DNA from: an uncultured Eisenbergiella sp.
GTDB taxonomy: Bacteria > Bacillota > Clostridia > Lachnospirales > Lachnospiraceae
Direction of reading: 5' to 3'
DNA length: 51,783 nucleotides
NCBI GenBank assembly: GCA_947598825.1
Contig: CANQFM010000016.1
Location: 1 to 51,783, forward strand
In this document: piece after piece, positions 1 to 8,137 of the stretch
Layout of the letters: every line of letters begins with the position of its first letter
Position numbering within the stretch: position 1 is the first letter of the stretch
Notes under the pieces: generated by a model
Databases searched by the model: none
What the model saw: the letters and a program-made list of their open reading frames with translations, nothing else
What the model was told of the DNA's origin: nothing
Position numbers and translations under genes: made by a program

Positions 1-297
1 GATGCGAGGATTGTAGAAAATACATGCCTATGCGCGAATAGATGTTTTTTTCATGACAGCAGAGAGGTAGGGCTTGGCGAGGAATTGAAATATGTGAAAG
101 AGGTTTTAAAAACAGAACCAATTTATACTGCCTTCGATCAAGTGAACCGAAAGAAGATGGGAAAAAGTTCGCGGTTTATCACATTGAGCAGACATCATAA
201 TGCAATCCTTATTTATATATATCATATCTTGTGGACGATAAAAAATGAATTAGATTTGAGAAAATCTTCCGTGAGATCAGGGGGTATTAACAGATAA
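1..297 (+). CDS. C-terminal end of a family 2 glycosyltransferase, cut by the window edge
   Basis: The reading frame is open from the first base and stops with TAA at 295-297, so this is the 3' end of a gene that begins upstream. The residues around 85-180 (KYVKEVLKTEPIYTAFDQVN and following) match closely the tail of the pseudogene at 328-1314, which carries clear GT-A glycosyltransferase motifs upstream of the shared tail. By that homology it is the C-terminus of a capsular-polysaccharide GT2 enzyme that transfers a sugar on the cytoplasmic face of the membrane. Whether the full gene is intact cannot be judged here. A TTG at 85 is an in-frame alternative start but has no reason to be used. 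Confidence 0.6.
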   Translation, partial: DARIVENTCLCANRCFFHDSREVGLGEELKYVKEVLKTEPIYTAFDQVNRKKMGKSSRFITLSRHHNAILIYIYHILWTIKNELDLRKSSVRSGGINR

Positions 298-327
298 TAT
301 CCCTAACTCAACTGACTGGTTCATTGC

Positions 328-1314
328 ATGGAGGAGTCAATAGAGAAAAAGCTGTCAGTTATTATTCCTGTGTATAAAGTAGAACAGTATCTGCGGTAAT
401 GCCTGGATAGTGTGAGATAGATCAGACCTATGAAAACCTGGAGATCATTTTCGTGGATGACGGTTCTCCGGATAACTGTGGTGCAATCTGTGATGAATAT
501 GCGAAAAAGGATGAGCGTATCCGTGTGATCCACAAAAGGAATGAAGGATTGTCTGCTGCCAGGAACGAGGGAATCAGGGCAGCGACCGGTGAATGGCTGG
601 CTTTTATCGATTCCGATGATTGGTGTGAACTGGATTATTATGAAAGACTGATCAACGCTGTTGAAGGGTACGAGGCAGATATTTTTTGGGCGGGTGGGGG
701 ATTACGGGAATACGAGCATACCTGTAAAGAAATTGTCACGTCCAGGCAGGGCTTCTATATGCAGAGAGAAAAGATATTGACCATCTGATGGCGCAATGTC
801 TGAAGTTTGGCCCGCTATGGGACAAGCTGTTCTGTGTGTGATTCACTACTCGAAAAAGGTATTGTTTTTCGATGAGGCTCTCTATCATTGATGGATGAAT
901 CCAGATTCAATCGGACATAGATATACGGAGGATCGTGTTGTGATTGATTTAGATATTTACAGGGAACTGAATAAGATAGGTCGGTCATAAGATCTCCCCC
1001 GGCAGTATTACGATGCCTTGAATATTAGGATTATCACAAATACCATTCATCTGGGATGGAGGTGTCTTTATAATGCCAAACGAGATGGTTCCCTGTTGAG
1101 TAAAATAAAATACGCACGAGAGGTTCTTCATACTGAGTCAATATACACGGCATATAAAAAGGTTGACAGATCAAAACTTGGCAGGATAGGTCGTTGGATT
1201 ACTTTTTATCCAAGTCCGTAGCTGCTTTATTTTGCAACACGATGTATCCGTGTGTTTAATTGGATAACAATAAGTGGTTTTTTCTCAAGGAAAAGACGGA
1301 GGATAATTGAATGA
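328..1314 (+). pseudogene. Decayed family 2 glycosyltransferase
   Basis: ATG 328 opens a frame whose product begins with the GT2 signature LSVIIPVYKVEQYLR, then hits TAA at the position where paralogues have Gln-Cys-Leu-Asp-Ser. A frameshift near 412-420 moves the coding sense to another frame, which carries VDDGSPDNCG, NEGLSAARNEGI and FIDSDDW, the nucleotide- and metal-binding blocks of a GT-A fold. Further stops and shifts occur near 788, 830, 890 and 988. The C-terminal part (about 1018-1221) is homologous to the fragment at 1-297. After a TAG at 1219 the frame stays readable to a TGA at 1312-1314, which overlaps the next start codon as ATGA. The intact ancestor was therefore probably translationally coupled to the phosphonate gene. 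It should make no active enzyme. Confidence 0.85.
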
Positions 1315-3323
1315 AAGCCCTTATCTTAAATTCGGGACTTGGCAGCCGCATGGGAGTGTTGACAGCCGAACAGCCCAAATGCATGACAGAGATTTTACAT
1401 AATGAGACAATTCTAAGCCGTCAACTGAGAATGCTTTCGGAGGCAAACATAACGGATGTCATAATAACCACAGGACAGTTTGATAGTATTCTAATTAGCT
1501 ATTGTCAAAGCCTGGATCTTCCTCTGCATTTCACTTTTGTGAAGAACCCACAGTTCCGGGAAACAAACTATATTTTTTCAATTTATTGCGCAAGGGATTA
1601 TCTGCATGATGACCTAATCTTGATGCACGGGGATCTTGTGTTTGAAAATGCCGTGTTTGACGAAGTATTGTCCGCTCCTGGCAGTTGCATGACGGTGAGT
1701 ACCGCTCTTCCGCTACCTGAGAAAGATTTTAAGGCTGTTGTAAAGGATGGAATAATCAGTAAGGTCGGTATTGAGTTTTTTAATGAGGCGTTGGCTGCGC
1801 AGCCCCTCTATAAGCTGAAGCGGGATGATTGGGAGGCTTGGCTTGAACGGATCGTGGAGTTCTGTGAAAATGGCCGTGTCTCATGCTATGCAGAAAATGC
1901 TCTGAATGAAATATCCGAACAGTGCCATATTGCCGCACTGGACGTGCTGGACAAGTTGTGTGCAGAGATAGATGATCCGCAGGATTTGGCGGTCGTTTCC
2001 ACCAAACTCAGGGAAATTGAGAACCGCACTGTATATATGTGTTTCTCAACGGATATTCTCCACAGCGGTCATACAGGCATCATTAAAAAAGCAGCCCGGC
2101 TTGGAAAGTTGACGATTGGTGTTCTGTCGGACGAGGCGGTGGTTAGTTATAAGCGTTTCCCCCTGCTTCCCTTTGAAGAAAGGAAAGCGATGTTCCAGAG
2201 TTTGAACGGTGTTTATCAAGTTGTTGAGCAAAAAACTCTTAGTTATAGGGATAACATAGAGAGATTCCGGCCGGATTATGTGGTTCATGGAGACGATTGG
2301 AGAGTAGGCATTCAGAAACCCATACGGGACGAGGTGGTCTCCCTTCTGGCAAGTTACGGTGGGCAACTGGTAGAGTTTCCTTATGCGGGGGATGAGCGAT
2401 ACATCGAGGTGGAAAAACGGACGTTGGCTAGTCTCTCAGAACCGGATATGCGTCGAGGGCGGCTTAGAAAAACACTTGCCATGAAGGGCTTGTGTACCGC
2501 AATGGAAGCGCACAGTGGGATTACCGGTCTGATCGTGGAAAATACGGTTGTCCAGGAAAATGGAGGCGCTCACCAGTTCGATGCGATCTGGGTTTCCAGC
2601 CTGTGTGATTCTACAGCCAAAGGGAAACCGGATATCGAACTGGTAGATATGACCAGCCGTTTTCGGACTATTGACGATATTATGGAAGTCACTTCCAAGC
2701 CCGTTATATTTGACGGCGATACCGGAGGATTAACGGAGCATTTTGTGTATACGGTGCGCACATTGGAGCGCATGGGTGTATCCATGGTTATCATTGAGGA
2801 TAAGACCGGATTAAAGAAAAACTCATTGTTTGGAACAGATGTTGTACAAACACAGGACAGCATTGAAAATTTCAGCGCTAAAATCGCGGCTGGAAAAAGG
2901 GCACAGAAGACAAGAGACTTCATGATCTGTGCCCGTATTGAAAGCCTTATTCTGGAAAAAGGGATGGAAGATGCCCTGAACAGGGCATACGCATTTACCA
3001 AAGCGGGAGCGGACGCCATTATGATCCACAGCCGACGCAAGGATCCGGCAGAAATATTTGAATTCATTGATCGGTTCCGCGAGCAGGATGCTTCTACATA
3101 CCTTGTAGTGGTCCCTACATCGTTTAATACGGTTACGGAGGAGGAATTCAAGTCCCGCGGCGTGAATATTGTCATCTATGCAAACCAGCTTACGAGGACC
3201 GGCTTTCCTGCCATGCAAAATGCGGCAAAGCTTATCCTCGCGCATCACCGTGCAAAGGAATGTGATGATGTCTGTATGCCGATTGCGGATATTATTCGGT
3301 TGATTCCAGAGGACGAAGGATGA
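1311..3323 (+). CDS. pepM: Trifunctional PEP mutase: nucleotidyltransferase + cytidylyltransferase + phosphoenolpyruvate mutase
   Basis: This 670-residue protein has three domains. Residues 1-235 are a sugar-nucleotidyltransferase fold like LicC/PntC, with NSGLGSRMG at 7-15, PK at 22-23 and HGD at 106-108. Residues 238-370 are a TagD-like cytidylyltransferase with the HxGH motif at 251-254; the fosfomycin enzyme Fom1 carries such a domain, which cytidylylates 2-hydroxyethylphosphonate. Residues 385-660 are a PEP mutase of the isocitrate-lyase superfamily, with Mg-binding FDGDTGG at 467-473 and the diagnostic EDK-x5-NS at 496-505. The mutase isomerises PEP to phosphonopyruvate, the entry step to C-P bond metabolites. 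It overlaps the upstream pseudogene and the downstream reductase by ATGA junctions. The mutase call is very secure and the Fom1-like role likely. The substrate of the N-terminal domain is inferred. Confidence 0.93.
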   Translation: MKALILNSGLGSRMGVLTAEQPKCMTEILHNETILSRQLRMLSEANITDVIITTGQFDSILISYCQSLDLPLHFTFVKNPQFRETNYIFSIYCARDYLHDDLILMHGDLVFENAVFDEVLSAPGSCMTVSTALPLPEKDFKAVVKDGIISKVGIEFFNEALAAQPLYKLKRDDWEAWLERIVEFCENGRVSCYAENALNEISEQCHIAALDVLDKLCAEIDDPQDLAVVSTKLREIENRTVYMCFSTDILHSGHTGIIKKAARLGKLTIGVLSDEAVVSYKRFPLLPFEERKAMFQSLNGVYQVVEQKTLSYRDNIERFRPDYVVHGDDWRVGIQKPIRDEVVSLLASYGGQLVEFPYAGDERYIEVEKRTLASLSEPDMRRGRLRKTLAMKGLCTAMEAHSGITGLIVENTVVQENGGAHQFDAIWVSSLCDSTAKGKPDIELVDMTSRFRTIDDIMEVTSKPVIFDGDTGGLTEHFVYTVRTLERMGVSMVIIEDKTGLKKNSLFGTDVVQTQDSIENFSAKIAAGKRAQKTRDFMICARIESLILEKGMEDALNRAYAFTKAGADAIMIHSRRKDPAEIFEFIDRFREQDASTYLVVVPTSFNTVTEEEFKSRGVNIVIYANQLTRTGFPAMQNAAKLILAHHRAKECDDVCMPIADIIRLIPEDEG

Positions 3324-4438
3324 AACAGAAAGTTTTGACGAACGTCGTTGAACTTGAAACAGAACTGTTTTCGATAGGCTGTAAAAAAATCCTTTTGGTT
3401 TGTGGCGGTTCTTATGAGTGTTTGGATATACGAAAACAGATTGAGAAGTTTCCATTTTGTTGCATAAAGTTCAGCCATTTCCAGCCGAATCCGCAGTATT
3501 CGTCTGTTGTGGAGGGAGTGCGGGTGTATCACGAAAGTGGATGTGACGCGATTTTGGCCATCGGCGGAGGAAGCGCTATCGATGTGGCAAAATGTATCAA
3601 GCTCTTTGCCAACATGGATACGGGTCAAGACTTTTTGAAGCAGTCTGTTGTGCCAAACGATATCCCACTTTTGGCCATGCCAACGACAGCCGGGACGGGG
3701 AGTGAGGCGACCCGTTATGCGGTTGTCTATCGTAAAGGAAAGAAACAGTCAATCACTCATGACAGCATTCTTCCGTCCGTTGTGGTATTGGAACCGGATG
3801 CTCTTAAAAGCCTGCCGGATTATCAACGGAAAGCGACATTATTAGATGCTTTGTGCCATGGCATCGAATCTTGGTGGTCAGTAAATTCTACGGAGGAAAG
3901 CAGGCGGTATTCTGAACAGGCAATAAAGGACATACTGCTTTACAAAAACGCTTATCTGGATAACAGCGAGGATGGGAATGCAGGCTTGCTGTGGGCTGCC
4001 CACATTGCCGGGAAAGCGATCAATATTGCACAGACTACAGCGGGACACGCCATGTGCTATAAGCTGACAAGTCTATACGGACTACCACACGGCTATGCGG
4101 CAGCACTTTGCGTCGAGGTTCTCTGGCAGTATATGGTGGAACATATAGATGGCTGCATAGACCTTCGTGGGAAAGGGCATTTGAGACAAATAATGAACCG
4201 TCTTGCATCTGTTTTTGGATGTGAAAACCCAGAGGATGCACCCCGCTGTTTTTCGAAGCTTTTGGCCTCTTTGAATATGAAAGCACCAGAAATCCGGGAA
4301 AACGATATTCAGGAATTGGTAACATCTGTAAACCCAGAACGGTTAAAGAATTATCCTTTGGATCTCCCGATGCCGGTAATCCGGACACTTTACTACAAGA
4401 TATCAGATAGGAGTGGAATGGTAGCATATGAAAATTGA
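3320..4438 (+). CDS. Iron-containing alcohol dehydrogenase, probable phosphonoacetaldehyde reductase
   Basis: This 372-residue group III alcohol dehydrogenase has the NAD(P)-binding GGGS at 82-85, DVAK at 88-91 and PTTAGTGSE at 121-129. The metal ligands are likely D176, H180, H243 and H257. In phosphonate clusters this family (PhpC and relatives) reduces phosphonoacetaldehyde to 2-hydroxyethylphosphonate. The gene starts inside the stop of the PEP mutase gene (ATGA) and overlaps the phosphonopyruvate decarboxylase by 11 bases. That places it between the enzyme that makes phosphonopyruvate and the one that decarboxylates it. No aminotransferase is present, which favours hydroxyethyl- over aminoethyl-phosphonate. 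The family is certain; the substrate rests on context. Confidence 0.88.
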   Translation: MKQKVLTNVVELETELFSIGCKKILLVCGGSYECLDIRKQIEKFPFCCIKFSHFQPNPQYSSVVEGVRVYHESGCDAILAIGGGSAIDVAKCIKLFANMDTGQDFLKQSVVPNDIPLLAMPTTAGTGSEATRYAVVYRKGKKQSITHDSILPSVVVLEPDALKSLPDYQRKATLLDALCHGIESWWSVNSTEESRRYSEQAIKDILLYKNAYLDNSEDGNAGLLWAAHIAGKAINIAQTTAGHAMCYKLTSLYGLPHGYAAALCVEVLWQYMVEHIDGCIDLRGKGHLRQIMNRLASVFGCENPEDAPRCFSKLLASLNMKAPEIRENDIQELVTSVNPERLKNYPLDLPMPVIRTLYYKISDRSGMVAYEN

Positions 4439-5543
4439 GGATTTTGTTGCCGAACTGAGAGCGGATTTTTTTACGGGAGTGCCTGATAGTCAGCTTAAGG
4501 CGCTGTGCGATTATCTTATGGCCAGATATGGCACAGACCCGCTGCATCATATAGTGGCGGCAAACGAAGGAAACTGCGTTGCGCTTGCTGCCGGTTATCA
4601 CCTTGCAAGCGGGAAAATTCCGGTTGTTTATTTACAGAACAGCGGGGAGGGAAACATTATCAATCCTGTTGCATCCCTGATCAATGAAAAGGTATATGCA
4701 ATTCCGATGATCTTTGTCATTGGCTGGCGGGGCGAACCCGGAGTACCGGACGAGCCACAGCATATCTATCAGGGTGAAGTGACGCTGAAACTATTGGATG
4801 ACATGGGGATCGATCACTTTATCGTTGGGAAAGAAACGACACGGGAAGACATTTCATACCAGATGAAGACGTTCCGGATATCGTTGTCAAAGGGAAAACA
4901 GGTTGCGTTTGTGGTACAAAAAAATGCACTGGAATTTGATGGTAATGCAGCATATTCAAATGGATATAGCTTGACACGGGAAGAAGCTATCCGGCACATA
5001 ACAGCGGCTTCTGACAAAGATATTGTCATTTCCACTACTGGGAAAGCCAGCCGGGAGTTGTTTGAAATCCGGGAGGCCGCTGGACAGGGACATGAAAAAG
5101 ATTTCCTTACAGTTGGCTCTATGGGACACAGCAGCTCGATTGCGTTAGGCTTAGCAACACACTGTCCAATGAAAAAGGTGTGGTGTATTGACGGTGATGG
5201 CGCGCTGCTTATGCACATGGGTGCTATGGCATTGATTGGAGCAATCAAGCCCAAAAACCTTATTCATGTCGTGATAAATAATGGGGCGCATGAGTCAGTG
5301 GGTGGCATACCTACTGTGATTTCCGGAATGGACTTGATGGAGGTCGCAAGAGGATGTGGCTATCCTCATGTATATAGGGTGGATTCTTCATCTGGTTTGG
5401 ATGCTTTGCTTATACATGTAAGATCATTGAATGAACTGACTTTTGTGGAGGTTAGATGTTCGATCGGTGCAAGGAAGGATTTGGGGCGCCCAACGCAAAC
5501 GCCGGTAGAAAACAAGAAATGCTTTATGAGATATTTGGCTTGA
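4428..5543 (+). CDS. ppd: Phosphonopyruvate decarboxylase
   Basis: This 371-residue thiamine-diphosphate enzyme is the usual length for Ppd, which is shorter than typical ThDP decarboxylases. Visible motifs are FFTGVPDSQL near 14-23, the cofactor-activating glutamate E47 in ANEG, NSGEGN at 71-76, and the ThDP/Mg motif from GDG at 256-258 to NN at 284-285. It decarboxylates phosphonopyruvate to phosphonoacetaldehyde, the irreversible step that pulls the unfavourable PEP mutase reaction forward. Sulfopyruvate decarboxylase is the nearest alternative, but the adjacent PEP mutase settles the choice. It is the third gene of a tightly overlapping set, and a 95-base gap follows before the next start. 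Confidence 0.93.
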   Translation: MKIEDFVAELRADFFTGVPDSQLKALCDYLMARYGTDPLHHIVAANEGNCVALAAGYHLASGKIPVVYLQNSGEGNIINPVASLINEKVYAIPMIFVIGWRGEPGVPDEPQHIYQGEVTLKLLDDMGIDHFIVGKETTREDISYQMKTFRISLSKGKQVAFVVQKNALEFDGNAAYSNGYSLTREEAIRHITAASDKDIVISTTGKASRELFEIREAAGQGHEKDFLTVGSMGHSSSIALGLATHCPMKKVWCIDGDGALLMHMGAMALIGAIKPKNLIHVVINNGAHESVGGIPTVISGMDLMEVARGCGYPHVYRVDSSSGLDALLIHVRSLNELTFVEVRCSIGARKDLGRPTQTPVENKKCFMRYLA

Positions 5544-5638
5544 TGCTTTTACGCTATGTCGTTGTTGAATAAATCGATCCCTGTGTTGCCTAAAAATTGG
5601 CGCAAAATTGTACTTATGGAGGAAAGGGCAAATAACAT

Positions 5639-7156
5639 ATGAATCCAGAATATATTATTGTTCAAGCGGGTGGAAAAGGCACGCGTCTTGGCCATCTAAC
5701 TGTTAATAGACCAAAGGCGTTACTACCTGTCGACAACTTGCCTATGCTGTTCCACTTGTTCCAGAAGTATCCGGAAAAAAAATATATAATAATTGGGGAT
5801 TATAAGTATGATGTTCTGGAACGTTATTTGGACGTTTTTGCCGAAACGGAATACCAAATGGTTTGCGCCACCGGCTATACTGGGACATGTGCTGGACTGC
5901 GTCAGGCTGTAGAAAGGTTGCCAAAGGCCGTGCCTTTTGCGCTGATCTGGTCTGATCTTATCCTTCCAAGTGATTTTGAATTTCCTGAGAGACAGGGGAA
6001 TTACATTGGTGTGGCCAAAGATTTTCCCTGTCGATGGAAATTTGAGGATAACATTTTTACAGAAGAGTGTTCCGACACTTTTGGTGTAGCTGGCTTGTTC
6101 CTTTTTCAAAACAGATCTGTTTTGGAAGAGGTACCAGAAGAAGGAGAACTTGTGAGGTGGCTGGCAGGTAGGGATTTGAGTTTCCAAAGTTTCCCTCTCT
6201 ATGGGGTGAAAGAATATGGTTTACTGGAAGAATATGAAAAGCTAGAAGGTGTTCGGTGCAGGCCTTTTAATCGGATATACACAGAAAATGGATATTTTGT
6301 GAAGGAGGCTATAGACGATCAGGGTATCCTGTTAGCAAAAAGGGAGGCTGCATGGTACAAGCTGGTACAGAGTCGGCATTTTGCCAACATTCCGGACATT
6401 GTGTCATATGGACCATTAAAAATGGAACGTATTGCCGGTAAAGCTATTTATGAGTATGAAGATCTGGTGTATGAGCAGAAACGGAAATTACTGGGACGGA
6501 TTATTGAATGTCTTAAATCCGTACACAGGCTTGGGAGTGTTCCTGTAGACAGGGAAAGTTATAATCTGGCATATATAGGAAAGACATTTCAGAGATTGGA
6601 TAAAGTGAAAAATCTGATCCCTTTTGCTCGGGATGAGTATGTCATGATAAATGGGAGAAAATGCCATAATATATTTTTTTGTCGTAAAGAACTGGAAAAT
6701 CGGATTTCTGAATTTTTCCCTGCACAATTTAGACTTATTCATGGAGATTGCACCTTTTCCAATATAATGTTGAGGGAGGATGGCTCTCCGGTACTCATTG
6801 ACCCGCGGGGTTATTTTGGGAACACTGAACTATATGGGGATCCGGCCTATGATTGGGCCAAACTGTATTATTCTGTGGTGGGCAATTATGATCAGTTTAA
6901 CCGAAGACGGTTTAAATTGGTTATTGGGGAGAAAAGCATAACATTGCATATCTCATCCAATGGTTGGGAAAAACTGGAATCAGAATTTTTCCATTTGTTG
7001 GGTAATGAAGTAAAACCGGCGCAGATTCATCTGCTTCATGCGATTATATGGCTGTCACTGACCACTTATGCCTGGGAAGATTACGACTCCATTTGTGGAG
7101 CATTTTACAATGGACTCTACTACTTAGAGGAGGTACTTGATGGAGAATTACTTTAA
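5639..7156 (+). CDS. Nucleotidyltransferase fused to an APH/choline-kinase-like kinase
   Basis: The N-terminal part (about 1-205 of 505 residues) is a sugar-1-phosphate nucleotidyltransferase, with GGKGTRLG at 11-18, RPK at 24-26 and WSD at 104-106. The C-terminal part (about 225-500) has an aminoglycoside/choline-kinase fold: catalytic HGDCTFSN at 368-375 and the metal-binding IDPRG at 387-391, followed by YGDPAYDWAKL. One polypeptide thus combines a small-molecule kinase with nucleotide activation. LicA plus LicC (phosphocholine) is the best-known pair with these folds, but the SIS isomerase and HAD phosphatase directly downstream suggest a sugar. GGAGG lies upstream of ATG 5639, and the 3' end overlaps the SIS gene by 17 bases. 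The substrate is not known. Confidence 0.82.
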   Translation: MNPEYIIVQAGGKGTRLGHLTVNRPKALLPVDNLPMLFHLFQKYPEKKYIIIGDYKYDVLERYLDVFAETEYQMVCATGYTGTCAGLRQAVERLPKAVPFALIWSDLILPSDFEFPERQGNYIGVAKDFPCRWKFEDNIFTEECSDTFGVAGLFLFQNRSVLEEVPEEGELVRWLAGRDLSFQSFPLYGVKEYGLLEEYEKLEGVRCRPFNRIYTENGYFVKEAIDDQGILLAKREAAWYKLVQSRHFANIPDIVSYGPLKMERIAGKAIYEYEDLVYEQKRKLLGRIIECLKSVHRLGSVPVDRESYNLAYIGKTFQRLDKVKNLIPFARDEYVMINGRKCHNIFFCRKELENRISEFFPAQFRLIHGDCTFSNIMLREDGSPVLIDPRGYFGNTELYGDPAYDWAKLYYSVVGNYDQFNRRRFKLVIGEKSITLHISSNGWEKLESEFFHLLGNEVKPAQIHLLHAIIWLSLTTYAWEDYDSICGAFYNGLYYLEEVLDGELL

Positions 7157-7736
7157 AAGTGTGACAGAGAATATACAGAAATCTATAGAATCTATGGATA
7201 TGGCCGCATTTGGCCGACTTCTTGACGAGTGCGAGCAAGTGCTGAAAGATGGATGCAAAGTAGTAGTAAGTGGATTAGGGAAAAATGTGCCGGTTTGCGA
7301 TAAGTTTGTAGGAACTATGAATTCCCTTGGGTTACAGGCATGCTTTATGAACACCAATACGGCTGTTCATGGAGATCTGGGAATGGTTAAGCCTGGCGAT
7401 CTGGTTATTATTCTTACTAAGAGCGGAGAGACTGTGGAGTCTGTATATCTTACTGAGTTGTTGAAACAGCGCAATGCTGATTTATGGCTGTTGTCCTTTA
7501 GCCATGACAGCACGCTGACACATAAAATATCTAAGCACCTGATTTTGAAATTGGATCACGAGGGGGACGCATGGGACATCATTCCAAACAACTCTACTAC
7601 GGTGAATCTCATTGTCCTGCAAGGGCTTGCTCTTAGTCTGGCGGAGCGGATGGGGGTAACACTGGAACAGTTTAAGGCAAATCATCCGGGCGGTGCTATC
7701 GGGGAGAAATTGCGGGAGGATAGGACATGCGATTAA
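7140..7736 (+). CDS. SIS-domain sugar-phosphate isomerase (KdsD/GutQ-like, no CBS domains)
   Basis: The 198-residue protein is a single SIS domain. It carries GLGK at 45-48, HGDLGM at 77-82, the phosphate-binding KSGET at 94-98 and the C-terminal HPGGAIGEKL at 182-191, which is characteristic of arabinose-5-phosphate isomerases. Those enzymes interconvert a ketose phosphate and an aldose phosphate. Unlike KdsD it lacks the C-terminal CBS pair, as GutQ/KpsF-like forms in capsule loci often do. ATG 7140 is preferred over TTG 7137 because AGAGGAGG precedes it at good spacing. It overlaps both neighbours, so one operon with them is very likely. The sugar is not identified. Confidence 0.86.
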   Translation: MENYFKSVTENIQKSIESMDMAAFGRLLDECEQVLKDGCKVVVSGLGKNVPVCDKFVGTMNSLGLQACFMNTNTAVHGDLGMVKPGDLVIILTKSGETVESVYLTELLKQRNADLWLLSFSHDSTLTHKISKHLILKLDHEGDAWDIIPNNSTTVNLIVLQGLALSLAERMGVTLEQFKANHPGGAIGEKLREDRTCD

Positions 7737-8131
7737 AAACAAAATTAACAGAAATTTCTCTTTCATCATTAGGACATACTTGGATTTTAGACTTGGACGG
7801 GACTTTGGTCAAACATAACGGTTATAAACTAGACGGTAAGGATAGCTTTTTGGAGGGCGCCGAGGCATTTTTGAACGGTATTCCGCTGAAGGACATGGTG
7901 ATCATCCTTACCTCGCGTGCAGAAGAAACGCGTGACCAGACAGAGTCATTTCTTCGGGAGCATGGTATTCGTTATGATTTGATTCTTTATAACGTGCCAT
8001 ATGGGGAGAGGATTTTGATCAATGACGATAAACCATCTGGTCTGAGGACGGCGATCGCACTGGGAAAAAAACGGGATACTGGAATACTTTTACAGATAGC
8101 GAGAAAAAAAGAGATATTTGAAGAAAGGTAG
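7727..8131 (+). CDS. Small HAD-family phosphatase of capsule-locus type
   Basis: At 134 residues this is a minimal HAD hydrolase. The motif I aspartates lie in LDLDGTL near residues 18-24, motif II is the threonine/serine of ILTSR near 62-66, and INDDKP near 100-105 supplies the motif IV acidic residues. There is no large cap domain, which suits a freely exposed phosphorylated small molecule. It overlaps the SIS gene by 10 bases and ends six bases before the GT9-like gene. With the isomerase and the kinase/nucleotidyltransferase fusion it completes an isomerase, kinase, phosphatase, nucleotidyltransferase set. The substrate is inferred only. Confidence 0.78.
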   Translation: MRLKTKLTEISLSSLGHTWILDLDGTLVKHNGYKLDGKDSFLEGAEAFLNGIPLKDMVIILTSRAEETRDQTESFLREHGIRYDLILYNVPYGERILINDDKPSGLRTAIALGKKRDTGILLQIARKKEIFEER

Positions 8132-8137
8132 ATCAGT

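Noticed and set aside
1311-5543. Aminoethylphosphonate pathway
   Set aside because: No 2-aminoethylphosphonate aminotransferase is in the window, and the position expected for it is taken by an alcohol dehydrogenase that yields hydroxyethylphosphonate.
5639-7156. Phosphocholine (LicA-LicC) pathway
   Set aside because: The folds fit, but no choline transporter or LicD is nearby and the overlapping SIS isomerase and HAD phosphatase point to a sugar. It is kept as an alternative only.
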